Assembly (NCBI GenBank): GCA_025800125.1
Contig: JAOXSF010000144.1
Span: forward strand, 1-53,827
Source: Marinobacterium sp.
GTDB lineage: Bacteria; Pseudomonadota; Gammaproteobacteria; Pseudomonadales; Balneatricaceae
DNA: 53,827 nt
Direction: 5' to 3'
Numbering within the stretch: the first letter of the stretch is position 1; each line of letters starts with the position of its first letter. Position numbers and translations under genes: made by a program. The notes beneath the pieces were generated by a model. It was not told the origin of the DNA. It saw only the letters and a list, made by a program, of their open reading frames with translations, and searched no databases. This document shows positions 53,487-53,827 of the stretch, piece after piece.

Positions 53487-53827
53487 GGCCAGACGCCACT
53501 CCTGATCTGATATACCGGAACAGCCATATATCACAGGTGACTGTTCTTTAAGGCGCTAATTCTAATCGCTCAAAGCCCGAAGCGCGAACTCCAGTCCTAT
53601 TGTTGATAGTCTGAAGGCAGCACCAGATCAATGCGCAGCCAGAAACAGTCACAAGCAATCTCAACCCTTCGTGCAGGGCCAATGTATAACTTTAGGCTGA
53701 ACAACAGCTTACAAGGCAATAAAACCTGGTAATGAGCGATCATCAGATGGCAAAAGAACTATTAAGAGAGAGAATTAACGCTGATCGTTAGCAGGCTGTC
53801 TCGACTACCGCCTGGCTTTGTTTTTAT
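53487..53827. other. Gene-free leader region upstream of relA
   Basis: No coding frame is supported. In some relatives relA is preceded by rlmD; it is not visible here and could lie beyond the window edge. A partial inverted repeat near 53789-53822 followed by T residues may be part of a structure cut by the window end. Confidence 0.4.

Overview
The window comes from the chromosome of a gammaproteobacterium, most likely a marine Oceanospirillales-type organism. This is inferred from gene content: nickel superoxide dismutase, a betaine/carnitine-type BCCT locus, a Ptb-type phosphotransacetylase with acetate kinase, a monofunctional RelA followed by MazG, and the E. coli-style bioBFHCD/bioA pathway. 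Base composition is moderately GC-rich, except for an AT-rich patch at about 20.6-22.1 kb. No rRNA or tRNA gene was seen. Genus cannot be fixed from the sequence alone.

Layout. 1-88: the leader-distal end of a type I-F-like CRISPR array. 0.25-6.2 kb: a giant degenerate-kinase/STAND ATPase/GAF/PAS/GGDEF protein and a MAPEG protein. 6.2-8.0 kb: a nickel superoxide dismutase locus (sodN, its protease sodX, a small His-rich membrane protein and a helical-repeat protein) with a good Fur-like box upstream. 8.3-17.3 kb: a carnitine/gamma-butyrobetaine-type catabolic cluster with a GlxA-type regulator, caiE, an SDR, caiD, an acyl-CoA dehydrogenase, an ADP-forming acyl-CoA synthetase and a BCCT carrier. 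17.7-22.3 kb: a secreted RTX protein with a glycosidase-like N-terminus, then an AT-rich accessory patch with a frameshifted small RTX protein, an unrecognised 217-residue protein and a DMT-transporter relic.

22.4-35 kb: mostly housekeeping genes: fklB, ybfF, a SprA-like putative metallopeptidase pair, bioBFHCD with a recognisable promoter/operator, comF, a Na/Pi cotransporter, TauE/SafE, trmO and small unknowns. 35.1-38.1 kb: a four-gene RiPP-type operon comprising an HvfA-like precursor with twelve EGKCG motifs, a DUF692/MNIO enzyme, its DUF2063 partner and a DoxX protein. 38.5-53.8 kb: a SLAC1/TehA family channel, bioA, a thioesterase, pta-ackA, rlmB-hemH, adk, ppc, a small membrane protein, and relA-mazG.

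The most interesting unit is the MNIO operon. A secreted precursor made of six near-identical double-EGKCG repeats sits upstream of the enzyme pair expected to modify its cysteines, with an intrinsic-terminator-like hairpin between precursor and enzymes that would favour excess precursor. Other points worth checking are the hybrid carnitine cluster, the degenerate kinase linked to an intact diguanylate cyclase, the palindromic operator inside the bioB promoter, and an orphan minus-strand terminator that may end an unannotated small RNA.
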